From DYFT01 sp041695085 (lineage in GTDB: Bacteria > Bacteroidota > Ignavibacteria > UBA10030), in the NCBI GenBank assembly GCA_041695085.1, contig JBGFRO010000050.1:98271-162270 (forward strand): a stretch of 64,000 nt of DNA, given 5' to 3'. Below are positions 8,394-18,067 of the stretch, one piece after another (the first letter of the stretch is position 1; the number at the start of each line of letters is the position of its first letter). Position numbers and translations under genes: made by a program. A model generated the notes under the pieces. The model was not told the origin of the DNA, made no database searches, and saw only the letters and a program-made list of their open reading frames with translations.

Positions 8394-8795
8394 ATGATTC
8401 GACCGAAGAACATAGCATCCACCTCCATCATCTTGCTGGCGTTCATAGTGTTCAACATCGGACTTCCCGTTGTTCTCTCGCTCTGTCCGATGGAAATGGA
8501 GAACTTCTCCTCCTGTTGCCCTCAGCCTATGGAAGCCGCCGAGGGGAATCACTCATTCTCGAACCAAGGGGGTGAATGCTGCGCTTCCTACGTTGCCGCC
8601 GAACGAAATACGACTCCATTTGTCGGCTCGCATCGTACGGAAACACCCCAGCCCGAAACTGTCGGCTTTCTGAATCCATCACTTCTGAACGGTGGGACAC
8701 TCGAAGTCTCCTCCCAAGCCCTCGTGGCGATCGCACCCATTCTCCAGGAATCTCCCCCATCTTTGTTCCTTCTCCATTCCGCGCTGTTGATCTAA
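8394..8795 (+). CDS. exported Cys/Met-rich protein heading the copper efflux island
   Basis: A 133-residue protein with an N-terminal hydrophobic segment (residues about 9-30), then CPMEMENFSSCCPQPMEAAE and a second CC pair (GECCASY). The clustered Cys, Met and His residues directly after the export signal suggest soft-metal binding in the periplasm. It is the first gene of the cus-like island, 82 bp ahead of the TolC-like gene. The C-terminal half is low in recognisable motifs and ends in a hydrophobic stretch (SLFLLHSALLI). I cannot place it in a named family. Similar short Cys-rich exported proteins accompany metal exporters in this bacterial group, but that is general knowledge and no match was tested. 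Confidence 0.7.
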   Translation: MIRPKNIASTSIILLAFIVFNIGLPVVLSLCPMEMENFSSCCPQPMEAAEGNHSFSNQGGECCASYVAAERNTTPFVGSHRTETPQPETVGFLNPSLLNGGTLEVSSQALVAIAPILQESPPSLFLLHSALLI

Positions 8796-8877
8796 CTCGT
8801 TCCCTCTGATCGTTTCACCAGTTCTGACGGGATTGGTCCGTCTCAACTCTTTTAACAAGTGTCGTCAAGGAGCATCT

Positions 8878-10158
8878 ATGAGGATTGTACGTATCTTCAT
8901 ACTCCTCTTCCTTGGTTTCACTGGCTCCGTGCCCGCACACAGCCAGGAACGGGAGGAGATGCAATGGCTCATCCTCGAGGCGATGAGCAACAATCCAGAA
9001 ATTGCCGCCGAACTCCAAAAAATGAAAATGTTCGAGGAGCGAATCCCGCAAGCGGGCGCGCTGGAGGATCCACAATTCATCTACAAACTGATGGAATTCC
9101 CCGGGCTCCAGTTCGGCAAAGCTGTGTACCAGAACTTCGAACTGATGCAGATAGTGATGTTTCCGACAAAGCTTTCGTTAAGGAAAGACATCGCCCGCCT
9201 CAAAGCAGAGCATGCCCACCACGAACATCTCGAAAAGGTGCTTGATGTGGTTGCCCGTGTCAAGTCCTCCTTCGCCATGGTATGGGCTGCACGGACCAAC
9301 ATCGAAATCAACGAGGAGATCGTCAGGCTGTTGGAGCAAATTCTCGAAGCTGCACAGACGCGCTCTGCCGTCGGAAAAGCTTCGCAACAAGACGTTTTGA
9401 AGACCAACATTGAACTCATCAAAACAAAAACGAATGTCGCTTCCCTTCGCGAGGAGGTGCGATCGTCGGAGTCGATGCTGCGGGCGCTTTTAAACAGACC
9501 TTCAAAGGCGGAGATCGGAACGATCGATCCCGGCCCCTTTCGCCGACTCGGTGTTTCTCTGGAGGATCTTCTGACGTTCGCTCGGCACAACCGGCCGATG
9601 TTAGTACACGATTCCCTCTCCGTCGTTGAGGGATCCTATTTGGTGAGCGTGGCACGACAGGAATACGTTCCCGACCTCAGGTTTTCTCTCGAGCGAGTGA
9701 CAATGCCGGAAATGGGCGTCAAGACGTGGACGGTGATGGCAGGTATTACGATCCCGTTTGCTCCATGGACTCTTGCGAAAGCATCGGCCCGGGTCGAAGA
9801 AGCACGAGCAGATCGCGCGATGCGGGAATCGATGTTTCTGGCTTCGCGCAATATGGTCGAAGCCAGAGTGCGGGAAGCTTACGCAAAAGTGAAAGCGCTC
9901 GAGACGCAGGTTGTAGCGCTCGACAGCACCATCGTACCCCAGTCGTATCAATCGCTCCTCTCGCTCCTGACAGAATACCAAACTGGAACGACGAGCTTTA
10001 TCATGCTCCTCGATAGTTATCGTATGTATCAGGACATGCGCATGGAGGCAACAATGGTGCGCATGAACTACGAGATTGCCCTCTCCCAGCTGGAGCGTCA
10101 GGTAGGCATCGTAGACCTGTGGGCAATTCCATCATCAGAAAAGGAAAACAAGCGATGA
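8878..10158 (+). CDS. TolC-family outer membrane channel of metal efflux system (CusC-like)
   Basis: The 426-residue protein has a signal peptide (MRIVRIFILLFLGFTGSVPAHS) and two copies of the long coiled-coil helical repeat of outer membrane efflux proteins. Motifs include LEDPQFIYKL, the first-helix pair around residues 85-195 and the SYQSLLSLLTEYQTGTTSFI region before the last helix. It would form the trimeric outer-membrane duct of the RND pump encoded downstream. ATG at 8878 has AAGGAGC upstream and begins the signal peptide; a longer frame from 8833 does not. The stop overlaps the adaptor start as ATGA. It lacks a lipobox, unlike E. coli CusC. Confidence 0.9.
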   Translation: MRIVRIFILLFLGFTGSVPAHSQEREEMQWLILEAMSNNPEIAAELQKMKMFEERIPQAGALEDPQFIYKLMEFPGLQFGKAVYQNFELMQIVMFPTKLSLRKDIARLKAEHAHHEHLEKVLDVVARVKSSFAMVWAARTNIEINEEIVRLLEQILEAAQTRSAVGKASQQDVLKTNIELIKTKTNVASLREEVRSSESMLRALLNRPSKAEIGTIDPGPFRRLGVSLEDLLTFARHNRPMLVHDSLSVVEGSYLVSVARQEYVPDLRFSLERVTMPEMGVKTWTVMAGITIPFAPWTLAKASARVEEARADRAMRESMFLASRNMVEARVREAYAKVKALETQVVALDSTIVPQSYQSLLSLLTEYQTGTTSFIMLLDSYRMYQDMRMEATMVRMNYEIALSQLERQVGIVDLWAIPSSEKENKR

Positions 10159-11747
10159 AACCACTTGTCTTAGCTTTCTTTGTCATACTCGGATCTCTCT
10201 GGGGTTGCACAGGCGGATCCGAGAATCACTCCGGTGACCACCAGAGCAGTGCCAAGACCGAGCAAGAAGACATCTACACCTGTCCGATGCACCCATCCGT
10301 GATTTCCGATCGTCCCGGTGCATGCCCTGTGTGTGGGATGGCCCTCGTCAAGAAATCCGCACAACAGGAGATTTCGGTTGATCAACAGGCCGCACTCCAA
10401 GCAATCTCTCTCTCCCCCACTCAACGGGTGCTGGCAAACATCACCACGGTTCCTGTTGAACGGCGCAGGATGAGTAAGGAGATTTCTGCCGTCGGTGTGG
10501 TAGATGTTGCGGAACCGTCACTCGCTACCGTCTCCGCTCGGTTTCGAGGACGAATCGAGCGACTGCATATCAATGCGACAGGTGTTGCGATACGAAAGGG
10601 AGAACCTCTGTTCGACCTGTACAGTCCCGATCTTCTTACTGCCCAACGGGAATATCTCGTTGCCCTCTCCCAACTTCGAGCGGCGCAAGATCGAGCAGAC
10701 GTGCCATCCTCTCAGATGCAGGAGAGCCTCCTTCGTGGGGTGCGGGATCGATTGATGATTCATTTTGGAATGACCGAACAGCAAATCAAGGAACTGGAGG
10801 CGTCACAGGAGATTCGTTCCACTCTTACTTTCATCTCGCCTCTTACGGGGACGGTCCTCGAGAAACTTGTGCAGGAAGGACAATACGTCGACGAAGGATC
10901 ACCCCTCTATCGCCTTGCCAACCTTTCCGTCGTGTGGGTGTATCTCGATGTCTATGAACAAGACCTTCGCTACATCCAGAGGGGTCAGCAGGTCACTATC
11001 AGAACGTCCGCCTATCCTGCCGAGTTGTTCCGTGGACGGATCACATTCGTTGATCCTATGCTTGGCTCGGAGACACGGACAATCCGTGTCCGTACGGAAT
11101 TTCCCAATCCTCATGGAAAACTGAAGCCAAACATGTTTGTGGACGCCTCCGTGCGGGTCGACATAGGATCGGTGAAGGTCGTGCCGGCCTCTGCCGTGTT
11201 AGCGATGGGCAAACGAAATGTGGTGTGGGTTGAAGTGAAGGAAAACACGTTCGAGCCTCGGGCCGTCCTGCTCGGCGCGCGCTCTGACTCCTTCTACGAA
11301 ATCGTTTCGGGCGTCGAGGTTGGTGAGCATGTGGCATCCACGGGAGGCTATTTGATCGATTCCGAGAGTCTTCTGCAAAGCCCCACAACCAGAGACCCTC
11401 ACGCGGGTCACTCTTCTACGAAAACGACCAACGAACCTCGGGCACCTGAATCTTCAAAGACTGATGCGATTGTTTCGGACGTTCCGCATCGCGAGATCGA
11501 AATACTTGTCAAGGGCCGTTACAAGCCGGATGTCATTCGAGTGAAGAAGGGGGAACGCGTTCATTTGAAGTTCTTTCGGGATGAAGATTCGGATTGTACG
11601 AACGAGGTTGTGTTTGACGATTTCAACATCCGGCGACGGCTCCCTGCAAGAAAGCTGACCACGATTGAGTTGACACCAACAAGAACCGGTGAGTTCAAGT
11701 TCACGTGCGGCATGGCAATGGTGCATGGCACCTTCATTGTTGAATGA
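10155..11747 (+). CDS. cusB: CusB-like RND adaptor lipoprotein with N-terminal metal-binding and C-terminal cupredoxin domains
   Basis: The 530-residue membrane-fusion protein links pump and channel. A lipoprotein signal ends at Cys18 (GSLWGC). Residues 41-67 form a heavy-metal-binding domain with YTCPMHP and GACPVCGM. The central HlyD-type body (about 95-400) contains RFRGRIERL, LFDLYSPDL and FISPLTGTVLEK. After a Ser/Thr/His linker (DPHAGHSSTKTT) an extra domain from about residue 445 ends FKFTCGMAMVHGTFIVE. This resembles an EfeO-type cupredoxin with Cys, Met and His ligands. E. coli CusB has neither terminal domain. ATG at 10155 overlaps the previous stop and avoids an upstream extension that would break the lipoprotein signal. 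Substrate is most likely Cu(I)/Ag(I). Confidence 0.93.
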   Translation: MKPLVLAFFVILGSLWGCTGGSENHSGDHQSSAKTEQEDIYTCPMHPSVISDRPGACPVCGMALVKKSAQQEISVDQQAALQAISLSPTQRVLANITTVPVERRRMSKEISAVGVVDVAEPSLATVSARFRGRIERLHINATGVAIRKGEPLFDLYSPDLLTAQREYLVALSQLRAAQDRADVPSSQMQESLLRGVRDRLMIHFGMTEQQIKELEASQEIRSTLTFISPLTGTVLEKLVQEGQYVDEGSPLYRLANLSVVWVYLDVYEQDLRYIQRGQQVTIRTSAYPAELFRGRITFVDPMLGSETRTIRVRTEFPNPHGKLKPNMFVDASVRVDIGSVKVVPASAVLAMGKRNVVWVEVKENTFEPRAVLLGARSDSFYEIVSGVEVGEHVASTGGYLIDSESLLQSPTTRDPHAGHSSTKTTNEPRAPESSKTDAIVSDVPHREIEILVKGRYKPDVIRVKKGERVHLKFFRDEDSDCTNEVVFDDFNIRRRLPARKLTTIELTPTRTGEFKFTCGMAMVHGTFIVE

Positions 11748-11777
11748 TGATCGACACGAAGAATGTGAGAATCTCCC

Positions 11778-14700
11778 ATGATTGAACGAATTATTGACTA
11801 CTCGGCGAGAAATAAGTTTATCGTCATCTTGTTGTATCTCGCCATCGTCGGTTGGGGTATTTGGGCCGTCGGCAATACTCCACTTGATGCGATTCCCGAC
11901 CTCTCTGAAAATCAGGTCATTGTCTTCACTGAATGGATGGGCCGTTCACCGCAGTTGGTAGAAGACCAGATCACCTTTCCTCTGGTAACGGCGCTTCAGG
12001 GAGTTCCGGAAGTCCACGCTATCCGTGCGCAGTCGATGTTCGGTATGTCGTTTATCTACATCATCTTTGAGGAGCAGACGGACTTATACTGGGCGCGAAG
12101 CCGTGTCCTTGAAAAACTCTCCACCATCCAATCGAGCCTTCCTAGCGGTGCGCGGCTGCAGCTGGGACCCGACGGAACCGGAGTCGGTCACGTCTACTGG
12201 TACACGCTGGAAGGGCCCTACGACCTCGGGACACTGCGGGCCATTCAGGATTGGTACGTCAAACTCAACCTCCAGGGGGTTGCAGGCGTGGCCGAAGTGG
12301 CCTCCATCGGCGGTTACGTCCGACAGTATCAGATCGATGTCGATCCCGCCAGGATGAAGGCGCTTGGTGTAACAATTACGGATATCCGCACCGCCGTGAT
12401 GCGCTCCAACAATGACGTCGGTGGAAAGATCCTCGAATTATCGGATGCCGAGTATTTCATACGGGGACAGGGGTACATCACCTCCCCTGCCGACGTTGAA
12501 AACATCGTCGTACGGACAGGTTCGAACGGCACACCGATCTTTCTGAAACACGTTGCGTCGGTGCAACTCGGGGGCGATATCCGTCGCGGCTCGCTGGAAA
12601 AGAACGGCGAGGGTCAGGTTGTGGGTGGAATTGTTGTCATGCGTCATGGGGAGAATGCCAAGGAAATCATCGACCGAGTGAAAAAGAAGATTGCAGACAT
12701 AACACCCGGTCTCCCCGAGGGGATCCAGATCGTCCCCGCGTACGATCGCAGCACATTAATTATGGCAGCGGTGCATACGCTGAAGAATACCCTCATTCAA
12801 GAAGCGATCGTCGTCAGCGTCATTGTGATGCTCTTTCTGCTGCATGTTCGGAGCGTCCTTCGCATCATCATCGAGATCCCGGTCGCCGTGTTGATTGCGT
12901 TCATCTGCATGAAGTTGTTCAACATCACGTCGAACATAATGTCGCTTGGCGGCATCGCCATCACCATCGGCGTTATCGTTGACGCATCGATTGTATTGGT
13001 TGAAAACGCCTACCGTAATGTTGCCCGTGCGATGGAAGAAAAGGGGGAATTGACCATGCACGACTATGTTGAAATCTCAATCCTTTCCGCGAAACAGGTG
13101 GGTCCTGCCATCTTCTATGCCGTCGCGATCATGGTCATCTCGTTCCTGCCGGTGTTCTTGTTGGAAGGACAGGAAGGGAAGCTCTTTCGGCCCCTTGCCT
13201 TCACGAAAACCTTCGTCCTTGTCGGCTCCGCCATCATCGCTATCACGCTTGTACCGATGCTGATGACGATGTTGACGCGCGGAAAATTCCGTTCAGAGTA
13301 CAAGAACCCCATCACGCGCGTGCTGAACAATCTCTACGCCCCTGTCATTCGATGGGTATTAAAATGGAGAAAGACGACCATCGCTCTGAACCTCCTCGCC
13401 CTCATCATCACTGTCCCCATGATCATGTCGATGGGATCGGAGTTCATGCCGCCGCTCGACGAAGGAAGCCTGCTCTTTATGCCGGTCACGCTCCCATCTG
13501 CTTCCATCACGGAAGTCAATCGCATCATGCAGGTACAGGACGCCATTATTAAATCGGTACCCGAGGTGGAGCAAGTGCTTGGCAAAGCCGGAAAAGCGGA
13601 AACATCTACTGATCCCGCACCGGTCAGTATGATCGAATCGATCATCCTGCTGAAACCAAAGGATCAATGGCGACCGGGCATCACAAAAGACGACATCATT
13701 GCGGAGCTCGACGCCAAGTTGCAGATCCCCGGTGTGCGAAACGGCTGGACTCAACCGATCATCAACAGGATCAACATGCTTTCTACGGGAGTCCGGACCG
13801 ACTTGGGGGTTAAGATTTTTGGGAAGGACCTGGATACGCTCGAACAACTTGCCATTGAAGCAGAACGCATTTTGAGGAAGGTCCCCGGAGCAGCAGACCT
13901 TTACGCAGAACGAACGCAGGGAGGTCTCTTTGTAGATATTGCAATTGAGCGGGCCACCGTCGCAAGATATGGCATCACCGTAGGCGACGTACAGGATGTC
14001 ATCGAAACGGCCATCGGCGGTGAAAATCTCGGCACCGTGATCGACGGGCGCCAACGTTTCCCGATCCGGGTCCGGTATGCGCGCGACGTGCGTTCGAGCG
14101 TCGAGGCGCTCCGGGCGTTGCTCGTTCCCGTTGCATCCGGAGCTGAATCGAGTCAAATGGCCATGTCTGCAACAAGCTCCGGACCGATGCCAGCGGAAGA
14201 TGGCTCCATGGGCGGAGCGATGAGTTCATCCAGGCTGGCGCGTGTTGCATCGGTTGTGCCGACCTCAAGTTCCTCCGACCGAGGACGCGCGTCGGATCGA
14301 ACGTACGTGCCCCTCGGTCAACTCGCGACCATCGACATCGTTCCCGGTCCACCGATGATTTCCAGCGAAAATGCTCAATTGAGGTCGATTGTCTTTCTGA
14401 ACGTACGCGGACGCGATATGGGAAGCTTCGTAGAAGAAGCAAAAAAAGTGCTTGCCAGCGAGTTGAAGTTACCTCCGGGATACACGTTGGAATGGAGCGG
14501 ACAATGGGAAAATCAAATCCGCGCCAAACAACGACTCACAATGGTGATGCCGCTGGTATTCCTTATCATCTTCGTGATGCTGTATTTCGTGACGAAGGAT
14601 TTTGCAGAAGCGTTTGTGGTTATGCTCTCCGTCCCCTTCGCATTGATTGGAGGCGTCTATCTTGTCTACCTTCTCGGTTACAATTTCTCCGTCGCCGTCT

Positions 14701-15107
14701 GGGTTGGATTTATTGCTCTGTATGGTTTGGCAGTCGAAACCGGCGTCGTGATGGTGGTTTTTCTCCACGAGGCGCTCGATCGACGGATTCGCGCTCACAA
14801 AGACGGAATCCGAGGGCCCATCACGAAGGAAGATATTCGGGAGGCCACCCTCGAGGGATCCGTTCTCCGGCTGCGGCCAAAGATCATGACGGTGACAACG
14901 ACCATGATCGGCTTGCTGCCGATTATGTGGAGCACGGGGGTAGGAGCAGATGTGATGCAACCCCTCGCCGCGCCAATGATCGGCGGTTTGATCACCTCGA
15001 CGGTACACGTTCTCGTGGTGACCCCCTTGCTCTTTACGTATATGAAGGAACGCGCCCTCAAGAAAGGGAAGCTGGAACTCTCCCGCATGGCACAGTGGAT
15101 CAAATAA
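11778..15107 (+). CDS. cusA: CusA-like heavy-metal efflux RND transporter
   Basis: The 1109-residue inner-membrane pump drives periplasmic metal export with the proton motive force. It has the RND layout: TM1 at about 14-32, a first porter/docking loop, TM2-6 at about 340-500 with the proton-relay segment GVIVDASIVLVENAYRNV, a second large loop, and TM7-12 near the C-terminus. NQVIVFTEWMGRSPQ, GGYVRQYQID and EFMPPLDEGSLLFMP are typical of the CzcA/CusA branch. The protein is about 60 residues longer than E. coli CusA. Most of the excess is a Met/Ser/Gly-rich insertion at about residues 785-840 in the second periplasmic loop. It lies 30 bp after the adaptor gene. Confidence 0.95.
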   Translation: MIERIIDYSARNKFIVILLYLAIVGWGIWAVGNTPLDAIPDLSENQVIVFTEWMGRSPQLVEDQITFPLVTALQGVPEVHAIRAQSMFGMSFIYIIFEEQTDLYWARSRVLEKLSTIQSSLPSGARLQLGPDGTGVGHVYWYTLEGPYDLGTLRAIQDWYVKLNLQGVAGVAEVASIGGYVRQYQIDVDPARMKALGVTITDIRTAVMRSNNDVGGKILELSDAEYFIRGQGYITSPADVENIVVRTGSNGTPIFLKHVASVQLGGDIRRGSLEKNGEGQVVGGIVVMRHGENAKEIIDRVKKKIADITPGLPEGIQIVPAYDRSTLIMAAVHTLKNTLIQEAIVVSVIVMLFLLHVRSVLRIIIEIPVAVLIAFICMKLFNITSNIMSLGGIAITIGVIVDASIVLVENAYRNVARAMEEKGELTMHDYVEISILSAKQVGPAIFYAVAIMVISFLPVFLLEGQEGKLFRPLAFTKTFVLVGSAIIAITLVPMLMTMLTRGKFRSEYKNPITRVLNNLYAPVIRWVLKWRKTTIALNLLALIITVPMIMSMGSEFMPPLDEGSLLFMPVTLPSASITEVNRIMQVQDAIIKSVPEVEQVLGKAGKAETSTDPAPVSMIESIILLKPKDQWRPGITKDDIIAELDAKLQIPGVRNGWTQPIINRINMLSTGVRTDLGVKIFGKDLDTLEQLAIEAERILRKVPGAADLYAERTQGGLFVDIAIERATVARYGITVGDVQDVIETAIGGENLGTVIDGRQRFPIRVRYARDVRSSVEALRALLVPVASGAESSQMAMSATSSGPMPAEDGSMGGAMSSSRLARVASVVPTSSSSDRGRASDRTYVPLGQLATIDIVPGPPMISSENAQLRSIVFLNVRGRDMGSFVEEAKKVLASELKLPPGYTLEWSGQWENQIRAKQRLTMVMPLVFLIIFVMLYFVTKDFAEAFVVMLSVPFALIGGVYLVYLLGYNFSVAVWVGFIALYGLAVETGVVMVVFLHEALDRRIRAHKDGIRGPITKEDIREATLEGSVLRLRPKIMTVTTTMIGLLPIMWSTGVGADVMQPLAAPMIGGLITSTVHVLVVTPLLFTYMKERALKKGKLELSRMAQWIK

Positions 15108-15179
15108 ACAGAAACCTTTTTGTCGTCTCAACCGTTACATCATCCAACAATCCATTCACCACATCGGAAGGAGTACCCA

Positions 15180-15566
15180 ATGAAACACCTCATCTTCTCA
15201 CTCTTGGTTATCGCTCTCGCCGGTACCTCCGTCTTTGCACAAGCCAAACGGACGGATAAAACCAAGCAGACGGAAGCACGACTCGATACTGTCGCGATCA
15301 AAGTGGAAACGGCCGTGTGCGGCATGTGCAGCGCCACAATCGAAACCGCCGCCGAAAAGGTTGAAGGAGTGAAGAGCGCTGTGGTCGATCTCGATGCAAA
15401 GATCGCAACGGTGGCGTATGATCCCTCCAAAACGGATGCAAAGAAGATCGAACAGGCAATTGCCGCTGTTGGCTACGACGCGAACGAGACAAAACGGAAC
15501 GAAAAAGCGTACAAAAAGCTCGACGAGTGCTGCAAGTACGATGGTAAGAAGAGCAAGTCACACTGA
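15180..15566 (+). CDS. periplasmic heavy-metal-associated (HMA) domain protein
   Basis: The 128-residue protein has a signal peptide (cleavage near VFAQA) followed by one HMA domain (about residues 39-105). The metal-binding loop is AVCGMCSATIE, with the ferredoxin-like fold pattern VEGVKSAVVDLDAKIATVAYD. The usual GMxCxxC is read here as CGMC. A Lys-rich tail contains a second Cys pair (LDECCKYDGKK). It is probably a periplasmic copper chaperone that delivers metal to the CusB/CusA complex encoded just upstream. ATG at 15180 is chosen because GGAAGGAG lies just upstream. It is the last gene before a strong terminator. Confidence 0.9.
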   Translation: MKHLIFSLLVIALAGTSVFAQAKRTDKTKQTEARLDTVAIKVETAVCGMCSATIETAAEKVEGVKSAVVDLDAKIATVAYDPSKTDAKKIEQAIAAVGYDANETKRNEKAYKKLDECCKYDGKKSKSH

Positions 15567-15618
15567 TGATGTGTGAACCGCTCTTGTTGCTGGGCCTCGC
15601 GAATCGAGAACATACAAA

Positions 15619-15657
15619 AACGTCCCGCTCCAAAGAGGCTGCGGGACGTTCTTTTTT
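15619..15657. terminator. bidirectional rho-independent terminator
   Basis: An inverted repeat AACGTCCCGC (15619-15628) / GCGGGACGTT (15641-15650) with a 12-base loop is followed by CTTTTTT on the plus strand. On the minus strand a run of T follows the stem as well. It sits between the convergent copper island and ccmF and would stop transcription from both sides. Confidence 0.9.
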
Positions 15658-15679
15658 GAAGTCGTTCAATTGTATGACA

Positions 15680-18040
15680 TCACTCTCGTTGCCACTTCTT
15701 TGCATGCTGCCTTGTCTCCTCTGCACGCCGCAAGATCGTAAGGGCAAAACCGACGATGAGCGTCACGGTTCCCACCCAGACAAGGTTGATCATCGGCTTA
15801 ATGCTTGCTTCCACCACGAGCGTTTCGTCGCGTTGTGGCGCGGTGGGGTCGTTCGGCATCTTGATGCTCAATTCTACGCGCGATTTGGAACGGTCCTCAC
15901 GATCCGGTAGAATCCGCACCAGATTGAATTCATACACCGATCCGTTGGCGGCAGTGTAGGAAACGGGAGTAAAAACCGGTCCTTCCCCCGAGTTGGTCAT
16001 AGTGAGCGTCAGCGCAGATTTCTTCTTTCCTTCCAGAATATCAAGGTTGACGTTGATGACAAAGTTTCTCCCTTCCAGCATTGCACCCCGTTCGAATGCG
16101 TTGAAATCGAACTCACGAAACTTCACGTTGAAACCACCGACCGGCCGTTCTTCCCCTTTTTGGAGCGTCAATGTCTCTTCCTTCGGACCTGCTGCCTGTT
16201 CAACCGACACAGGGGACACATAGAAATCTTTGCTCAAGAAGTTGATGAGATCCGGATGACGAAGGGTGGATTGTTCGCTGAAGTGCATGGAGGGTGCAAC
16301 CTTCTTCTTTACGTCACCACGAACCACCTCGATGTCGAATGCAAATCGGTCACGCTCTAAAGGACGATAGCCCGTGTACGTCATCGTGTAGCCGAGTGCA
16401 GTGACCGGCTTATTTTTTTCCAGCGTGACTGTCGCCTTGTCGTCATAGCGCTCAGAAGTGATGAAGCCGAGACACATCACAGCAATGCCAATGTGAGCGA
16501 TGGAACCGCCGACGAACTTCGGATTTCCGCGGTAGATTCCATACCCCACCTGGATGTTCGCAAAGAGCGAGAAGGCGGAGCAGAACGCGAAGAGCAAAAT
16601 CTCGATCTCTTCCCATCCCATAAGAAGAATGAGGCCTGTCAGGATGACTGAGAGGATCGTTGGCCACATCAGACTCTTCAGGAGCGAGCCGGCTTTTGAG
16701 TGCCGCCACCAAAGCAACTGACCAAGTCCCGACAAGAGCGTCACGGCGATTCCGAGGGGAAGGTTGGTTCGCACATAGTACATAATCTCAACCGCCGATG
16801 CTTTGCCTTTCAAGATCGTCGTGATGATCGGGGATGAAGTGCCGATGGCCACGAACAGTGCCATAAAGCTCAGAGCAAAGGCCCCCAGGAAGAGTGCGAA
16901 CTCGCGGGAAACGAATGAATGCTCGACGGGAACCTTGGGCATTTCCCTTATCCGGAAAAAGAGGAGTCCAAAGGCGATGGTTCCGAACAGAGCGATGCAG
17001 GCCAAGAGCAGCCAGTACACCCACATGCCGGGATCGACGAACGAGTGAACAGAGGTATCACCCAACACGCCACTTCGTGTCAGAAACGTGCTGTACAACA
17101 CCGTCAGAAACGTCAAGATGCTGAGCACAAAATTTGTCTTGACAAATGCACCACTCTTTCGTTGCGTCAACGTCGTATGGATCGAAGCAACGGAGAGCAA
17201 CCATGGAACGAGCGATGAGTTTTCAACGGGATCCCATCCCCAGAATCCTCCCCAGCCAAGCGTTTCGTAGGCCCAATATCCTCCCAGTATGATTCCCGTT
17301 CCCAATACCATTGCACCGAAGACCAACCACGGTGTTGCAACGCGAATCCAGGAATTGTAATCTCGCTTCATCAATCCGGCAATGGCGTGTGCGTAAGGGA
17401 CGGCCATGGCGGAGAAACCGATGAAGAGGATGGGCGGATGGATCACCATCCAATAATTTTGCAGAAGCGGATTCAGACCCTTTCCTTCCACCGGGTAGCG
17501 CGCCCAGACGCTTTTTGCGGCATCGAGCACAAAGTAATTGGTCACTCCAGCGGGAACGGGTCCTGTTCGAATCAGATCGTTTGGAAACGCCTCCCAGATA
17601 AATGCGAACGGATTCTTTACCACTAGCATGAGAAGGAGAAAGCCCAGGATGAGCGAGTAGATCGACATGACGTGAGGCTCGTAGTCGTTTTCGGACGCAT
17701 ACTGCATCAAGAAAACGCCGATCAGCGACGTGAAGAGCGCCCAGAGCATAAAGCTTCCCTCCTGTCCGGCGTAAAACGTCGAAATGAGAAGGGAGAGCGG
17801 GAGATCGGTCGAGCTGTAGTTCCAGATATACGTATACTGGAACTGATGGGTAAGAATGAGATAGAGGAAGATGGCCGATGCAGTCATCAACGAGAGGGTC
17901 GCGAGATGGTACCCTCCCCGGCCGAACGTCAGCCAGCGCGTGGTGCCGGTCCGATGAACCTGATAGTAACAAAACGCTGCTGCGAGGGCAGCGAGAAACG
18001 CAAGTTTGACGATGAGTGCGCCAATCTGGCCTAAGAGCAT
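15680..18040 (-). CDS. ccmF: cytochrome c maturation heme lyase CcmF
   Basis: CcmF attaches heme from holo-CcmE to the CXXCH motif of apocytochromes in the periplasm. The 786-residue protein has about 15 transmembrane helices and the heme-handling WWD domain at about residues 253-281 (YETLGWGGFWGWDPVEN). Conserved histidines are H201 in MVIHPP and H288 in SIHTT. A large periplasmic domain (about 560-755) precedes the last helix. Length is slightly greater than E. coli CcmF (647). It is the last gene of ccmA-B-C-D-E-F. No ccmG or ccmH follows; the next downstream element is the shared terminator. Confidence 0.95.
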   Translation of the reverse strand: MLLGQIGALIVKLAFLAALAAAFCYYQVHRTGTTRWLTFGRGGYHLATLSLMTASAIFLYLILTHQFQYTYIWNYSSTDLPLSLLISTFYAGQEGSFMLWALFTSLIGVFLMQYASENDYEPHVMSIYSLILGFLLLMLVVKNPFAFIWEAFPNDLIRTGPVPAGVTNYFVLDAAKSVWARYPVEGKGLNPLLQNYWMVIHPPILFIGFSAMAVPYAHAIAGLMKRDYNSWIRVATPWLVFGAMVLGTGIILGGYWAYETLGWGGFWGWDPVENSSLVPWLLSVASIHTTLTQRKSGAFVKTNFVLSILTFLTVLYSTFLTRSGVLGDTSVHSFVDPGMWVYWLLLACIALFGTIAFGLLFFRIREMPKVPVEHSFVSREFALFLGAFALSFMALFVAIGTSSPIITTILKGKASAVEIMYYVRTNLPLGIAVTLLSGLGQLLWWRHSKAGSLLKSLMWPTILSVILTGLILLMGWEEIEILLFAFCSAFSLFANIQVGYGIYRGNPKFVGGSIAHIGIAVMCLGFITSERYDDKATVTLEKNKPVTALGYTMTYTGYRPLERDRFAFDIEVVRGDVKKKVAPSMHFSEQSTLRHPDLINFLSKDFYVSPVSVEQAAGPKEETLTLQKGEERPVGGFNVKFREFDFNAFERGAMLEGRNFVINVNLDILEGKKKSALTLTMTNSGEGPVFTPVSYTAANGSVYEFNLVRILPDREDRSKSRVELSIKMPNDPTAPQRDETLVVEASIKPMINLVWVGTVTLIVGFALTILRRAEETRQHAKKWQRE

Positions 18041-18067
18041 GTCCCCTCCTACGGAACGACGATTAAA

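Noticed and set aside
13359..14156. 265-residue minus ORF inside cusA
   Set aside because: It is antisense to clear RND transporter motifs, with no homologous pattern of its own.
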